Shown one piece after another: positions 1-9,798 of a stretch of DNA of 64,000 nucleotides. Source of the stretch: an uncultured Kordia sp. (GTDB taxonomy: Bacteria; Bacteroidota; Bacteroidia; Flavobacteriales; Flavobacteriaceae); the NCBI RefSeq assembly GCF_947489565.1, contig NZ_CANLEA010000014.1:1-64000 (forward strand). Direction: 5' to 3'. Position numbers and translations under genes: made by a program. Position 1 is the stretch's first letter. Each line of letters opens with the position of its first letter. The notes beneath the pieces are model-generated. The model saw only the letters and a list, made by a program, of their open reading frames with translations. It was not told the origin of the DNA and did not search any database.

Positions 1-84
1 TTTAATGTTTAATGTTTAATGTTTAATGTTTAATGTTTAATGTTTAATGTTTAATGTTTAATGTTTAATGTTTAATGTTTAATG
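1..84. repeat. (TTTAATG)n heptamer microsatellite
   Basis: Twelve perfect head-to-tail copies of the 7-bp unit TTTAATG run from the first base of the window. The array may extend further left. Seven is not a multiple of three, so copy-number change would shift frame in coding DNA. Here it lies in non-coding DNA about 210 bp upstream of the first gene. Confidence 0.95.
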
Positions 85-109
85 AAAGTTACTTTTTTTG
101 ATCTTATAC

Positions 110-247
110 AACGTCACTTCGAGTGATTTTTCAAAGAAAAATAGTATCGAGAAGTACTTTGAAACTCTAAATATTAAATTGCAAAACTAATAAACTTCAT
201 AGCTGATCTCGATACAACGAATCATAGATTCGCCACTCGATCTAACG
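110..247. repeat. imperfect inverted repeat, dispersed family
   Basis: The left arm (112-125, CGTCACTTCGAGTG) and the right arm (233-246, CACTCGATCTAACG) are imperfect inverted copies flanking a region with a second TATCGAGA/TCTCGATA pair. The left half matches the reverse complement of 36801-36840, so this is a dispersed non-coding element and not a local accident. It fills most of the gap before the first gene. Confidence 0.6.
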
Positions 248-294
248 GTTACAACATATCAAAATCTAAAAAATCGTTAATTTGAAATCAAATA

Positions 295-963
295 ATGGAA
301 TTCATACAGAAACTACAAAAAGCTTTTGAAGCTAATGCCAATGCGGAGAATCAGTTGCAAATGCAAGAGTATATGCGTAATTTATTTCATTTTCATGGGA
401 TTAAAGCACCTTTACGGAAGCAATTGACCAAAGAGTTAGTCGCTGAATACAAGCCTTTTCTTCAAAAAAACATTCGTGATGTCGTGACCAAATTGTATAA
501 TTTGCCACAACGTGAATATCATTATACTGCGATGGAATTGTACCAAAAGTTTCTGAATAAAAAGTATGAGCAAACGGATGGGCGTTTTTTTACACGCATG
601 ATTACGACACATTCTTGGTGGGACAGCGTTGATTTTTTAGCAAAACATGTATTTGGAAAGTATCTGCTTCAATTTCCTGAACAGAAACGCAAAATGCTTG
701 ATTATTATTCCGAAAGTGATAATATGTGGCTGAATCGTTCTGCGATTTTATACCAATTGAGTTATAAGAATGATACAGATGAAGCGGAATTATTCAAACA
801 ATGTACTTTACATAAAGAATCTGAGGAATTCTTCATTCAAAAAGCGATTGGTTGGGCATTGCGTGAATATGGAAAAGTTCAGCCTGAAGCTGTATTGAAC
901 TTTGTGAAATCTGTTACACTGAAAGAATTGAGTGAACGGGAAGCGATTCGAAGGATTGTTTGA
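295..963 (+). CDS. DNA alkylation repair protein (AlkD-like HEAT-repeat glycosylase family)
   Basis: The 222-residue protein has the length and helical repeat character of the AlkC/AlkD DNA alkylation repair family. Members are cytoplasmic HEAT-like glycosylases that excise positively charged alkylated bases. Recognisable features are the HGIKAPLRK segment near residue 34, the REYHYTAMELYQK helix near 74, the THSWWDSVDFLA segment near 104, and the C-terminal KAIGWALREYGK motif near 183, all typical of the family. The ATG start follows an AT-rich leader. The gene stands alone and converges on the next gene across a shared terminator. The family assignment is from remembered signatures; the substrate is not shown. 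Confidence 0.88.
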   Translation: MEFIQKLQKAFEANANAENQLQMQEYMRNLFHFHGIKAPLRKQLTKELVAEYKPFLQKNIRDVVTKLYNLPQREYHYTAMELYQKFLNKKYEQTDGRFFTRMITTHSWWDSVDFLAKHVFGKYLLQFPEQKRKMLDYYSESDNMWLNRSAILYQLSYKNDTDEAELFKQCTLHKESEEFFIQKAIGWALREYGKVQPEAVLNFVKSVTLKELSEREAIRRIV

Positions 964-1042
964 GTTTTAAATTTTAAATGCTGAATGTTGAATTGTTTTA
1001 GCTTGTTTCTTGTTTTCAATCCTAAATACTCAATTTACAAAT

Positions 1043-1082
1043 AAAAAAGCATCCGTAAGTTTATAGCTTACTGATGCTTTTT
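1043..1082. terminator. bidirectional rho-independent terminator
   Basis: The arms AAAAAGCATC and GATGCTTTTT, extended by GTAAG/CTTAC, enclose a short loop. There are A and T tracts on both sides, so it can serve both the upstream plus-strand gene and the convergent minus-strand gene. Confidence 0.85.
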
Positions 1083-1097
1083 CTAAATCGGTTATAT

Positions 1098-4000
1098 TTA
1101 ATTTTTTGGACCGTTTAACCAATCGTGTTCACTAATAGTTACTTCGGGTGCACTATGCTTTGAATGAGAACTTTTGAGTCCTAAATCAAAGTATTTGGTT
1201 TCCGTCTCTTTATTTTCTGTCACTTTAGTTACAGCCCCAACTAATTTTCCATCGTCCATCATGTATAACATTTCTATTCTAGAAAAAACTTTTCTAATGT
1301 CATCATTTGCTCTTGCATGTTTTATGCTACTGTATAAATTGTGTTCTTTATGTCTCAAATAAAAACCTCTTTGATTATTATCTATTATAGAACCACCATA
1401 ATTTCTACTATAAAATTGAAATGTTTTCCCTGTATATTCTCCACTTGTCCCTACTTCATAATAAGCTGAATAATTTTTAAATTCTAAATCTTTTTCTTCA
1501 AGGTTTCCGCCGGAAGTCCATATATTAGAATCGTTTTCCCCATATTTACATTCCATTTCTCCTTTTGGCAAAATTTTAAAGTAGTGTTCTTTATTGGGTG
1601 ACAATATATATTCACCTTCATATAAAACATCTTTTTCATGAAGAGTATATAAAAATAATCTTCTGTTGTAATCTTTAGTTGTTTCTGAGTTTATATATGG
1701 AAAGTTATAAACAGAGTCCAAATATAAGTCTTCTACATAACGCTGTGTAAATACAAAATTATCGTCTTTTTTATTTTCATTTTTACGGACTAGCCTATTT
1801 TGTTGAATACACAATTTGAAAATTCCGTCATGCTCACTTTTAAGATTTGCATCCCAAGCCTTCGTAATACCTGTACTACCTGGCACTTTATCATTTATGA
1901 TTAAATTACCATCGTTTTGTAATAATAAATGTCTTGGATACGATACTTTTAAATTATAACCGTATAAATATTCTTCTTCTGATAAATAATCGCCTTCTTT
2001 TAATATTCTATGAATTAAACGCCTTTTTTCATATTTTATCTTTCCTTCTGTTTTAGTTGTTTGTTTTTTACTTTTTGGTTTTTGAAGTATTTGTATTGAG
2101 CCATTATCATCAAGCCATAGTTTAACCATCCTTTTTTGAGGGAATTCGCATGAAAAATTATCTGCATATTCAGGATTTTTAGTATCCGAACAATACTCAA
2201 ACTTTAATACTTTTTCTTCTAAGTAAAGCCTAGCTTTTACATTTTTATGTTTTTTCTTGTCTACACTAGCGAATAACCCTAAACGCCATGTTATTTCTTT
2301 AGTTTTGACGTTTTCAACAACCAAATCATCATTTGCGTAATGTAATTTATACTCTCCATTCGGAGAATAGACTTCATCACCAATTTCGAAAGAATTATCT
2401 TTTATTTTATGATTAATTTTTAGAAAATTATCCAAATCATACGCTGGCTTATCTATTTTCCCTATATAATCTGGCCATTTATATACATAAGCGGTTGCAA
2501 AAAATTTATTGCCTTCTCTGCGTTGAATTTTATAATCAAAATCATTTTCGTTTCTGTGAAGTCTCCATATAGTTTGGTTAAATTTTAATGTTGTATCATT
2601 AATTTTTAACATAAATGTATATTTTCCAAAATTGTCATGTACTTCTGTATGAATTTTAAATTTGTCATTATTATAGTTGTATGTTTTCTCCTTCCCATCA
2701 TTAAAGCCTTCAACATCGGTGAATAAAAATTCTAATTCATCCTTAAAAATATAATTTTTCTCTTTAGAATTTTCGTCTATATAATAATAATCATACGGAA
2801 CTGAACGCGCTACTTTATTTTCACCATCTTTGTCAATTAAACTTATGGTATCATTAAAATTTAATTTAAATACTACTTGATCTAACACAGGTAATAAAAC
2901 GTTTCCACGCGATTGTTTATCATAATTAATAAGTTTGTCTTTCCCGAGATTTACTGCAAAGTATTGACTGAATAACTCCTCTTTTTTGTTGTCTCTAAAT
3001 CGTTCTTCTTCATCAAAATAAATCCATGCTGGAATATGTTTTGCTTTATCTTGAAATTTTAATTTTAACTTGCCTTTTGCATCTGGTTCTACTTCTGCCA
3101 ACGTAAAAGTATCTAGGAAAGTAAGATTCTCGCTTCGAGATGTGTTTACATACTTAGCATATATTTCTAAGTTATTTTTACCAATTACAGACTTTTGTAA
3201 TAGTTTTACATGCATTTGCAAAGCTACTATTAAACCATCATTATTAGCTTGTTGCATTCCAAAAAGGTCCATTAAAACAGTCTCAAACGTATAGCCCTTT
3301 TTTTCTTTTGTTGTAGGAGAACTTGTTTTTATGAAGCCAATAATAGCATTGTTTGCAAAATGTAATTTCCTGTACTGAGCATATAGATTTAGTGTGCTAT
3401 CTGCTACATTGAACAATTTAATAACAGAAGCCGTAGTTTTTCCAAAGTTATCAGTACTATCATTTATTAGCCTGTAAAAAGGTGATTTTGCTGAAATTGA
3501 TTCTAACCAACTATAGTCTGGTTTTGTAAAGTCATAAGTACTAACATCGGAATTTCCACAAATGAAATAATTCATCATTTTACGTAAATTATTTACGACT
3601 TCATTTCCGCCAACATATACTTCTTGAGTAGTTCCTTCATCAGTAATCATTTTATTATAACTGTTGTTTAGTGCAGTTATAGAATTAATGATGTCTGTAC
3701 ATGCTATCTTTACTTTATCTTCTTCGTCATGTTTTATTATAAACTCCTGTAGGTTCTTAAATTCATCTTCTATTTTTTCTTGTAGTCCAGTAATTAATTC
3801 TTCAATTTCATTTTCCTTACGAATAATTAAACTTGTATCCTCCAATACTTTCGTAAAGCCTTTCACTACAATATTTTGTAAAATTTCTATGTGATGATCT
3901 ATATGTTCAATATCATCTCTTAAGACATCAAAAGGGCTTGGCGGTTTCCCGAACATCGCGCCTAAAATAGATCCAGTAAGTCCTTGCAAAAATGAGCCTA

Positions 4001-5252
4001 ATAACGGACCTCCAAATACAATTCCTAGAGCTTCCACAGCTACTGGAAAAATATCTGTTACAAGTTTTTCTGCGAGTTTTTCAGCAGCTTTCACTCTGTC
4101 TTTTGAGGTAAATACATCTACAAGTCCACTTCCAATATCGTTGGCTACAATGTTTCCTAATGCTATGACTTTATCATAGACAAATTCTCTTTTTTCTTCG
4201 GGTTTTAAAGTGCTAAATTTTCCTTTTTGAAAGTAATCTTTATAAAATGTTTTTGCTTCTTCTTTTTTTACTTCTATAACTTTCTCATGGATTTTATCAA
4301 GTTTTTTAAGAATATTTGCTTCTGATTTAGATTTGAAATCTTTGTTAAGATTTTCTATTGTTTCTAATAAATCATCAATTAATTTTTCATCTTCTGACTG
4401 CGCGTTAAGTTCATTTTGTAATGATTTTTTTTGGGGTTCTTGAGGTTTATTGAAAAAGATAAAATCATACGAATTATTTAAGGCGTCTACATATTGTTCT
4501 AAATCTTTTCTGAAATCATATTCTGTGTATTTGGATATAGACTTCATTTTTCCATCTTTACCTTTTTCAAAACTTTCAATTATTTTTAAAAAACTTTCAA
4601 TTTTAATAAAGTTTGTTTCTAATATTGATAGAAAAAATGCTTTCCGTTCAAGAAACATACGTTTGATGTGATTAAAAAAAATAGTATGTTTTTTGTCTAT
4701 TTTTTCAAAGGATGCTTTTGTAAAGTCAAAATCTACTTCGACATTAATATTAAAAAGTTTTGAAAATGAGTTGCGTCTGTTTTGAAGAATGTGTTCAAAT
4801 TCAGCAACAAGCGTTTTTGATGATAATTCTTTTATGTCATCAAAATAAAATTGACGCTGTAATAAGGTTTTTATTTGCTTTGTAGTTTCTACTTTTATAT
4901 CTGACGAATAATTAAAGAGAAAGTAATAATTCTCTACTTGTATTTTTTTCCATTTTTCTAGGTATTTAGTATCCTTTAATTCCTCTAGTTTTTGATATAA
5001 TAAAAAATCTTGTTTATAGATGTCTACTAAAGCTTCTTTGTATTTTTTAAGAGCTATTTCTGTTTCTTCTTTTGTTTTATGGTATTTGAATCTTAATCTG
5101 TTGTAATTTCTAGCATGTAGATAATTACAACATTGCACAGCTATTTCATGATTTGTATTTGCATATGCTTTAATTTTCTTAAAGGCATTATCATCTTCAA
5201 TAAGTGAATTAGGGATGTACGATTGAAAATCGTAAGACTGAGTTTCATTCAT
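1098..5252 (-). CDS. large helical, pore-former-like protein with C-terminal bulb-lectin-like repeats
   Basis: I do not recognise a full-length family for this 1384-residue protein. Residues 1-390 are charged and helical. A hydrophobic, Gly-rich stretch follows at about 401-437 (IFPVAVEALGIVFGGPLLG onward), then a long coiled-coil-like segment at about 440-530. This helix / hydrophobic hairpin / helix order recalls alpha-pore-forming toxins. The C-terminal part has at least three segments resembling bulb-type mannose-binding lectin repeats: SPNGEYKLHY near 957, the QNDGNLII motif near 1111 (matching QxDxNxVxY apart from the last position), and GENDSNIWTSGG near 1235. There is no signal peptide or T9SS tail. 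The pore and lectin roles are inference. It is a single gene with its own upstream gap. Confidence 0.6.
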   Translation of the reverse strand: MNETQSYDFQSYIPNSLIEDDNAFKKIKAYANTNHEIAVQCCNYLHARNYNRLRFKYHKTKEETEIALKKYKEALVDIYKQDFLLYQKLEELKDTKYLEKWKKIQVENYYFLFNYSSDIKVETTKQIKTLLQRQFYFDDIKELSSKTLVAEFEHILQNRRNSFSKLFNINVEVDFDFTKASFEKIDKKHTIFFNHIKRMFLERKAFFLSILETNFIKIESFLKIIESFEKGKDGKMKSISKYTEYDFRKDLEQYVDALNNSYDFIFFNKPQEPQKKSLQNELNAQSEDEKLIDDLLETIENLNKDFKSKSEANILKKLDKIHEKVIEVKKEEAKTFYKDYFQKGKFSTLKPEEKREFVYDKVIALGNIVANDIGSGLVDVFTSKDRVKAAEKLAEKLVTDIFPVAVEALGIVFGGPLLGSFLQGLTGSILGAMFGKPPSPFDVLRDDIEHIDHHIEILQNIVVKGFTKVLEDTSLIIRKENEIEELITGLQEKIEDEFKNLQEFIIKHDEEDKVKIACTDIINSITALNNSYNKMITDEGTTQEVYVGGNEVVNNLRKMMNYFICGNSDVSTYDFTKPDYSWLESISAKSPFYRLINDSTDNFGKTTASVIKLFNVADSTLNLYAQYRKLHFANNAIIGFIKTSSPTTKEKKGYTFETVLMDLFGMQQANNDGLIVALQMHVKLLQKSVIGKNNLEIYAKYVNTSRSENLTFLDTFTLAEVEPDAKGKLKLKFQDKAKHIPAWIYFDEEERFRDNKKEELFSQYFAVNLGKDKLINYDKQSRGNVLLPVLDQVVFKLNFNDTISLIDKDGENKVARSVPYDYYYIDENSKEKNYIFKDELEFLFTDVEGFNDGKEKTYNYNNDKFKIHTEVHDNFGKYTFMLKINDTTLKFNQTIWRLHRNENDFDYKIQRREGNKFFATAYVYKWPDYIGKIDKPAYDLDNFLKINHKIKDNSFEIGDEVYSPNGEYKLHYANDDLVVENVKTKEITWRLGLFASVDKKKHKNVKARLYLEEKVLKFEYCSDTKNPEYADNFSCEFPQKRMVKLWLDDNGSIQILQKPKSKKQTTKTEGKIKYEKRRLIHRILKEGDYLSEEEYLYGYNLKVSYPRHLLLQNDGNLIINDKVPGSTGITKAWDANLKSEHDGIFKLCIQQNRLVRKNENKKDDNFVFTQRYVEDLYLDSVYNFPYINSETTKDYNRRLFLYTLHEKDVLYEGEYILSPNKEHYFKILPKGEMECKYGENDSNIWTSGGNLEEKDLEFKNYSAYYEVGTSGEYTGKTFQFYSRNYGGSIIDNNQRGFYLRHKEHNLYSSIKHARANDDIRKVFSRIEMLYMMDDGKLVGAVTKVTENKETETKYFDLGLKSSHSKHSAPEVTISEHDWLNGPKN

Positions 5253-5449
5253 AAGGGAAAATTTGTGTTAGTTACTTTATCTATTTAAAATATATAAAAA
5301 ACTTATATAGAAAGAATAGTATACAACTAGATTAGTTAATAAAATCGATGAATTGCACTTAACCAAATAATCGAAGGTAACACCTCATACATTTACTTCG
5401 TTTTGTAAGCATAAATTTGCACTTTATTCGTAGATTCAAAAAACTTCAT

Positions 5450-5482
5450 AAAAAAAGATCAACCAATGGTTGATCTTTTTTT
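5450..5482. terminator. rho-independent terminator
   Basis: Perfect arms AAAAGATCAACC and GGTTGATCTTTT with a 3-base loop and T/A tracts on both sides. On the minus strand it ends the Calx-beta/EF-hand gene. The rest of the 5253-5506 gap shows nothing else clear. Confidence 0.88.
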
Positions 5483-5506
5483 AGATGATCTATATGTAAA
5501 ATGATC

Positions 5507-8500
5507 TTACATTTTGACCACTTTTTCAGTTTTTACACCTTTATCAGTCTTAATTTTGATAAAATAAATCCCTGCAGCTTGATTTGACATGTTCAGGTTT
5601 ATATTTTTTGAATTGTAGCTTTCTTGCATCAACATGCTGCCTTGTATATCATAGATTTCAATACTTTTAATCGCACTATTTCCTTCAATGAATATGTTAT
5701 CTCTTGTAGGATTTGGATAGATGGTAATGCTACGATCTTCTTCAAATTGTTCTGTGCTTAGTATAGCATAGGTTGTTTCTGCATCGTTTGTTTGTATAGG
5801 AAAGTTGTAATCAAAGAAAATACGCGCATCGTTACTTACCATATCATTTTCAACCAATGTATTTTGCGATTTTATTTTTAACAGAAGATTTCCATGTCCG
5901 TCCACTGGCAAAAAGATGTTTTGAAAGATGAAACGAATTGTCGCTCCATTAATAACTATACTTGCATCGTGAGAACTACTCAATAATCGGAGTGTGTTGA
6001 TATCAAACTGAACTGGATCAATGTCCATTTCAACAACAATATTTTCTGCAAAGAATGTACCTGTATTTTCAAAATTGATAACGTAGTGTAAATATTCCCC
6101 TATTTCGGTAGGATTTACAATGCTTCCTTCTAAACATGTAATATCATTTGGATCATACGAACCAACTACCGTTTGCTCATAGATAAATTGATTATCATCT
6201 GGCAATACATCTCCTGCAACTGGAGTGATTGTTGCTGTATATTCTAATTGGTCTCCGTTAAATACAGCTGGAGATTCCGTAGGACCATTTACATTTAAAA
6301 TGATGTTGATACTTCTACTTTCAAAAGGCGCCAAATCTGTGTAATTCCAGTTTAATATTCCTGTGGTTTGCGAGCTTGTCATTTCCGTACTACTTACAAA
6401 ATCTAAAACAGTATCATCATACATGAAATTTATTGTTCCTGACATTAGTTGATTTCCTTTGTTTCTGTATGTTAATACATATTCTGCATCAAATCCTGGG
6501 CGTGCAAATTCAATTGGAGCTATTACTACTTCTACGTCTGGGTTGACACCATTGCTAGTAATGCAAAAATCTTGATTAAATACACTATTGTTTGTGCTTG
6601 CAAAGTTTGTACTTGCACTTACGGGACTTACATTAAAGAATGTTGGGTTTTCTAAATTGGGCGTTATGGTATAGTTTCCTGTAGTTGCATAATATACATA
6701 CTCACCGGCATTATTTGTAAAAACAGCTTCCGTAGTTGTTCCGTTATTTATATTGATGCGTGTATTAGGAAGTACAATATCATCAGTTCCATTAGTACAA
6801 CCATCATTATTTACATCATGTGTAGTGATTCCTTGTATGCTATTATAGTTTGTATCATACGGATCTGATCCTAATATAACTTCCAACGCATTGTTTAGAT
6901 CATCATTATCACAATTGCCGGCTTGCCATACTGAATTATCAGCATCATATGAGGTATAACCGACAGCTTGCACAGGATCACACGGATTATTATAATCTGT
7001 ACCATCTATTACTTCTTGTTGATTAGAAATACCATCTCCGTCAACATCGCTTGTTGCTAATCCTATACAGTTACAGTTTTCATCGATAAAATCTGATGTT
7101 GTCGAAGAGTCTCCATCATCACAAGCATCACCCATTCCATCTGTAATTGAATCATCGAAAGGATCACAATCTAATGCATTTATAGTTCCATCATTATCAC
7201 AATCATCCATTAAATATTCTTCGCTTACTTCTACTGTAATATCGTCTGAATTAAAATCACATAGATCGTTTGGATTTGTTGACATTCCTCCATTTGGCGG
7301 ATTTAGCTCATCTCCATTGATTACACCATCGCCATCACAATCTACCGTGAAGTAATCTCCTGATGGTTGAACACTAATATCATCTACATTAAAATCACAT
7401 GGATTTAATACATCTGTTGGTGTTCCTCCATTTGGTGGGTTTAATTCATCATAATTTACAACTCCATCACCATCACAATCTGCGATGAAGTACTCTCCTG
7501 ATTGCTGAACAGTAACATCACTTGGATTGAAATCACAAGGTTCAAATGGATCTGTTGGTGGAAGTCCATTTGGTGGATTTAGCTCATCTTCGCTCGTCAC
7601 ACCATCACCATCACAATCTGAAAATAGGTAATCTCCTGTTTGTGGTAAAGTTATATCACTCACATTTAAATCGCATGGATTTTCTGGATCTGTTGGCGGA
7701 AGTCCATTTGGTGGATTTGATTCATCTTGATTTGTTACACCATCGCCATCACAGTCAGCCAATGGGTTTGTAGTACAATCGTCGTTATCGTTAATTGTTA
7801 TTGTCCCTGAATCACTAGAATTGGATGTATTGCCTGTAATTACAACTCCTGTTAAAGAAAAAGTCTCAGTATCTTCATCAATAGCATCATCTATAATTAC
7901 AATACCTACATCTGCACTAATATCTCCGGCTGCTATTGTAGCTGTGCTAATTATACTTGTGTAATCGTTTGGAGAATTTGCTGTATCACTTACGGTATTT
8001 ATATTTATTATTGTATCTACAGAACTTGGATTCGTTAAGTTTATAGTTATTGTTGCAGTACCTGCATCTTCATTTACAGACGCATCTGTCATTGTCATTG
8101 CTGGTGTATCATCGTCAATTATTGTTACGGTTGCGCTATCATTAGAGTTCGCTATATTTCCGCTCGTTACAGTTGCATTAACCGTAAAATCTTCTGTTGG
8201 TTCTCCTGTGAAGTCATCCAAAATTGGAATCCCTACATCTACACTAAGTTGTCCTGCTGGTATGGTTGCTGTAGCTGTAGTCGCTGTATAATCATTTGGA
8301 TCTATTGCTGAGTTATCAACCGTTGTAATTGATATTACTATATTTGAACTACTTGGGCTATCAATACTGATTGATACAAATGCTGTTCCATCACTTTCAT
8401 TGACTGTTTCATTACTTATACTCATATATGAATCATCTTGGTCAATAATCGTTATTTCTGAACTGATATTGGTATTGCTTGTATTTCCGCTAGTTACAGT

Positions 8501-8875
8501 TCCTTGTATATTAAAGTATTCCGTTGTTTCAACCAAAATATCATCTATAATTGATGCTGATATGTCTATGCTTGTTTGTCCAGCTGGAATAGTTACTGTG
8601 CTAGCTATAGCTGTATAATCGTTTGGACTTACTGCGGTATTATCCATTGTGCTAATATTTATGACTGTATCAACAGTATCTGGAACATCCAAAGTTATTT
8701 GAACAACAGCAGAAGCATCAGACTCAAATACAGTTACGTTTTCAATACTAACGGTAGACATTACTAAATTTTCTTTGTCAGCTGTAGTTTTGTATTCTTT
8801 TAAACTGTCAATTGTATTCGCAAGGCTTATTGAAAAAAATAGCAGAAAAAAATATAATGGTAATTTTAATTTCAT
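5507..8875 (-). CDS. T9SS-secreted adhesin-like protein with Calx-beta, EF-hand-type and DUF11-like repeats
   Basis: This 1122-residue protein is exported and probably anchored at or released from the cell surface. A signal peptide (MKLKLPLYFFLLFFSISLA) is followed by three Calx-beta-like domains (about 40-365), each ending in a TIxDxD motif. Residues 370-560 carry tandem DCDGDGVxNxDE Ca-binding, thrombospondin-type-3-like repeats with a 138-bp DNA period. Two more EF-hand-like loops lie near 612 and 685, the second opening an SdrD/carboxypeptidase-regulatory-like domain. DUF11-like sheets occupy about 790-1030. A T9SS type A sorting domain (YPNPTRDNIF near 1049, ending KTEKVVKM) completes it. 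A Ca-dependent adhesive role is inferred. It is a single gene. Confidence 0.85.
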   Translation of the reverse strand: MKLKLPLYFFLLFFSISLANTIDSLKEYKTTADKENLVMSTVSIENVTVFESDASAVVQITLDVPDTVDTVINISTMDNTAVSPNDYTAIASTVTIPAGQTSIDISASIIDDILVETTEYFNIQGTVTSGNTSNTNISSEITIIDQDDSYMSISNETVNESDGTAFVSISIDSPSSSNIVISITTVDNSAIDPNDYTATTATATIPAGQLSVDVGIPILDDFTGEPTEDFTVNATVTSGNIANSNDSATVTIIDDDTPAMTMTDASVNEDAGTATITINLTNPSSVDTIININTVSDTANSPNDYTSIISTATIAAGDISADVGIVIIDDAIDEDTETFSLTGVVITGNTSNSSDSGTITINDNDDCTTNPLADCDGDGVTNQDESNPPNGLPPTDPENPCDLNVSDITLPQTGDYLFSDCDGDGVTSEDELNPPNGLPPTDPFEPCDFNPSDVTVQQSGEYFIADCDGDGVVNYDELNPPNGGTPTDVLNPCDFNVDDISVQPSGDYFTVDCDGDGVINGDELNPPNGGMSTNPNDLCDFNSDDITVEVSEEYLMDDCDNDGTINALDCDPFDDSITDGMGDACDDGDSSTTSDFIDENCNCIGLATSDVDGDGISNQQEVIDGTDYNNPCDPVQAVGYTSYDADNSVWQAGNCDNDDLNNALEVILGSDPYDTNYNSIQGITTHDVNNDGCTNGTDDIVLPNTRININNGTTTEAVFTNNAGEYVYYATTGNYTITPNLENPTFFNVSPVSASTNFASTNNSVFNQDFCITSNGVNPDVEVVIAPIEFARPGFDAEYVLTYRNKGNQLMSGTINFMYDDTVLDFVSSTEMTSSQTTGILNWNYTDLAPFESRSINIILNVNGPTESPAVFNGDQLEYTATITPVAGDVLPDDNQFIYEQTVVGSYDPNDITCLEGSIVNPTEIGEYLHYVINFENTGTFFAENIVVEMDIDPVQFDINTLRLLSSSHDASIVINGATIRFIFQNIFLPVDGHGNLLLKIKSQNTLVENDMVSNDARIFFDYNFPIQTNDAETTYAILSTEQFEEDRSITIYPNPTRDNIFIEGNSAIKSIEIYDIQGSMLMQESYNSKNINLNMSNQAAGIYFIKIKTDKGVKTEKVVKM
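7188..7765. repeat. 138-bp tandem repeats encoding EF-hand-like loops
   Basis: The complement of DCDGDG recurs near 7742, 7603, 7465, 7326 and 7188, a regular 138-bp spacing. Each unit encodes about 46 residues: a DxDxDG loop, a Pro/Asn linker and a short strand. The repeats lie within the secreted protein gene. Confidence 0.8.
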
Positions 8876-8978
8876 GGTTTTAATGTTATTTCTTTATTGG
8901 TTTGTGATAAAGATAAGATAGAATTTCTTTTCTGTATTTAGAATCTGAAAAGTTTTACTAGAATGTAATCGAAATTTA

Positions 8979-9002
8979 TAAAAAACGTAGTGAATCACTA
9001 CA
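8979..9002 (-). terminator. rho-independent terminator of the sigma/anti-sigma operon
   Basis: On the minus strand, GTAGTG-ATT-CACTAC forms a hairpin overlapping the anti-sigma stop codon and is followed directly by GTTTTTTA. Confidence 0.6.
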
Positions 9003-9798
9003 GATAGACATTAGTCACTAACTGCGATACGGTTGCATGATCACTTCCTCCAGCTGGTTCAATCGTAATATTAAGTGAAGTAGCTTCATCGATATATTGC
9101 AATATCACAACATCTTTACTTTTATCAATCACGCCCATATTGATCATTTCGCCATCAACATCTCCCCACATTTGATAGGTTTTGTCTTCGGGCAATGCTG
9201 GAAGTTTCTGAACGTTTACAATAGCTGATTTTTCTTCATGATTGATATATGCCGTTGCAAATCCGCCAGGAATTTTGTCATTTCCTTTGAGTGCATATTG
9301 AAGCGTATTAGGATCTTTTACAACATCGGCAAGCAATTGAGAATCTTTTAATGCTCCTTGCAAGTTTTCTATTTGCGATTTGATAGTGTTTAATTCTTGC
9401 TGTGTGACTTGTAAATCTGTTTTGGTAGTATCCCATTGTAAAAACATCCAAAGTGAGCTTACTAAGAATAATGCTGCTAAACTTGCAGCAATCCACATGA
9501 AGGTTTGCGATTTTTTTACAGGTTTTTCGTTTGATGCATCTTCTCTTGGAAGCGTTCTTACTTCTGAATAATCTTCTCGAATACCAGCAAATAAGTCTTC
9601 TTTGATAAAATCTGGTGGTTGTATGGCGTTTTCTAGCGATACATTTTCAAAATCTTGCTCTATTTCAGCATATTTTTGCGCTAGAACTTCATCTTCTGCT
9701 AACATTTTTTCAAGCGAAGTTACTTGCTCATCAGGCAATAAGCCTAGCAAGTACATTTCTAACATTCCGCTTTCTATGATAGTCTTTCTATCTTTCAT
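8998..9798 (-). CDS. anti-sigma factor, RskA-like
   Basis: This 266-residue protein is a single-pass inner-membrane anti-sigma factor. The cytoplasmic N-terminus carries MLEMYLLGLLPDEQ (about 12-25), the usual start of RskA/anti-sigma-K proteins. A transmembrane helix follows at about 99-121 (FMWIAASLAALFLVSSLWMF). After a coiled-coil stretch comes the periplasmic RskA domain with LPEDKTYQMWGDVDG near 200 and the family's final GGSDHATVSQLV motif. Its ATG overlaps the sigma gene's stop as ATGA, so the two are translationally coupled. By family analogy it binds and restrains the upstream ECF sigma factor until released by regulated proteolysis. Confidence 0.92.
   Translation of the reverse strand: MKDRKTIIESGMLEMYLLGLLPDEQVTSLEKMLAEDEVLAQKYAEIEQDFENVSLENAIQPPDFIKEDLFAGIREDYSEVRTLPREDASNEKPVKKSQTFMWIAASLAALFLVSSLWMFLQWDTTKTDLQVTQQELNTIKSQIENLQGALKDSQLLADVVKDPNTLQYALKGNDKIPGGFATAYINHEEKSAIVNVQKLPALPEDKTYQMWGDVDGEMINMGVIDKSKDVVILQYIDEATSLNITIEPAGGSDHATVSQLVTNVYL

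Noticed and set aside
7546-7773. Plus-strand open frame rich in His
   Set aside because: It is antisense to the 138-bp EF-hand repeats; the open frame is a by-product of the repeat composition.
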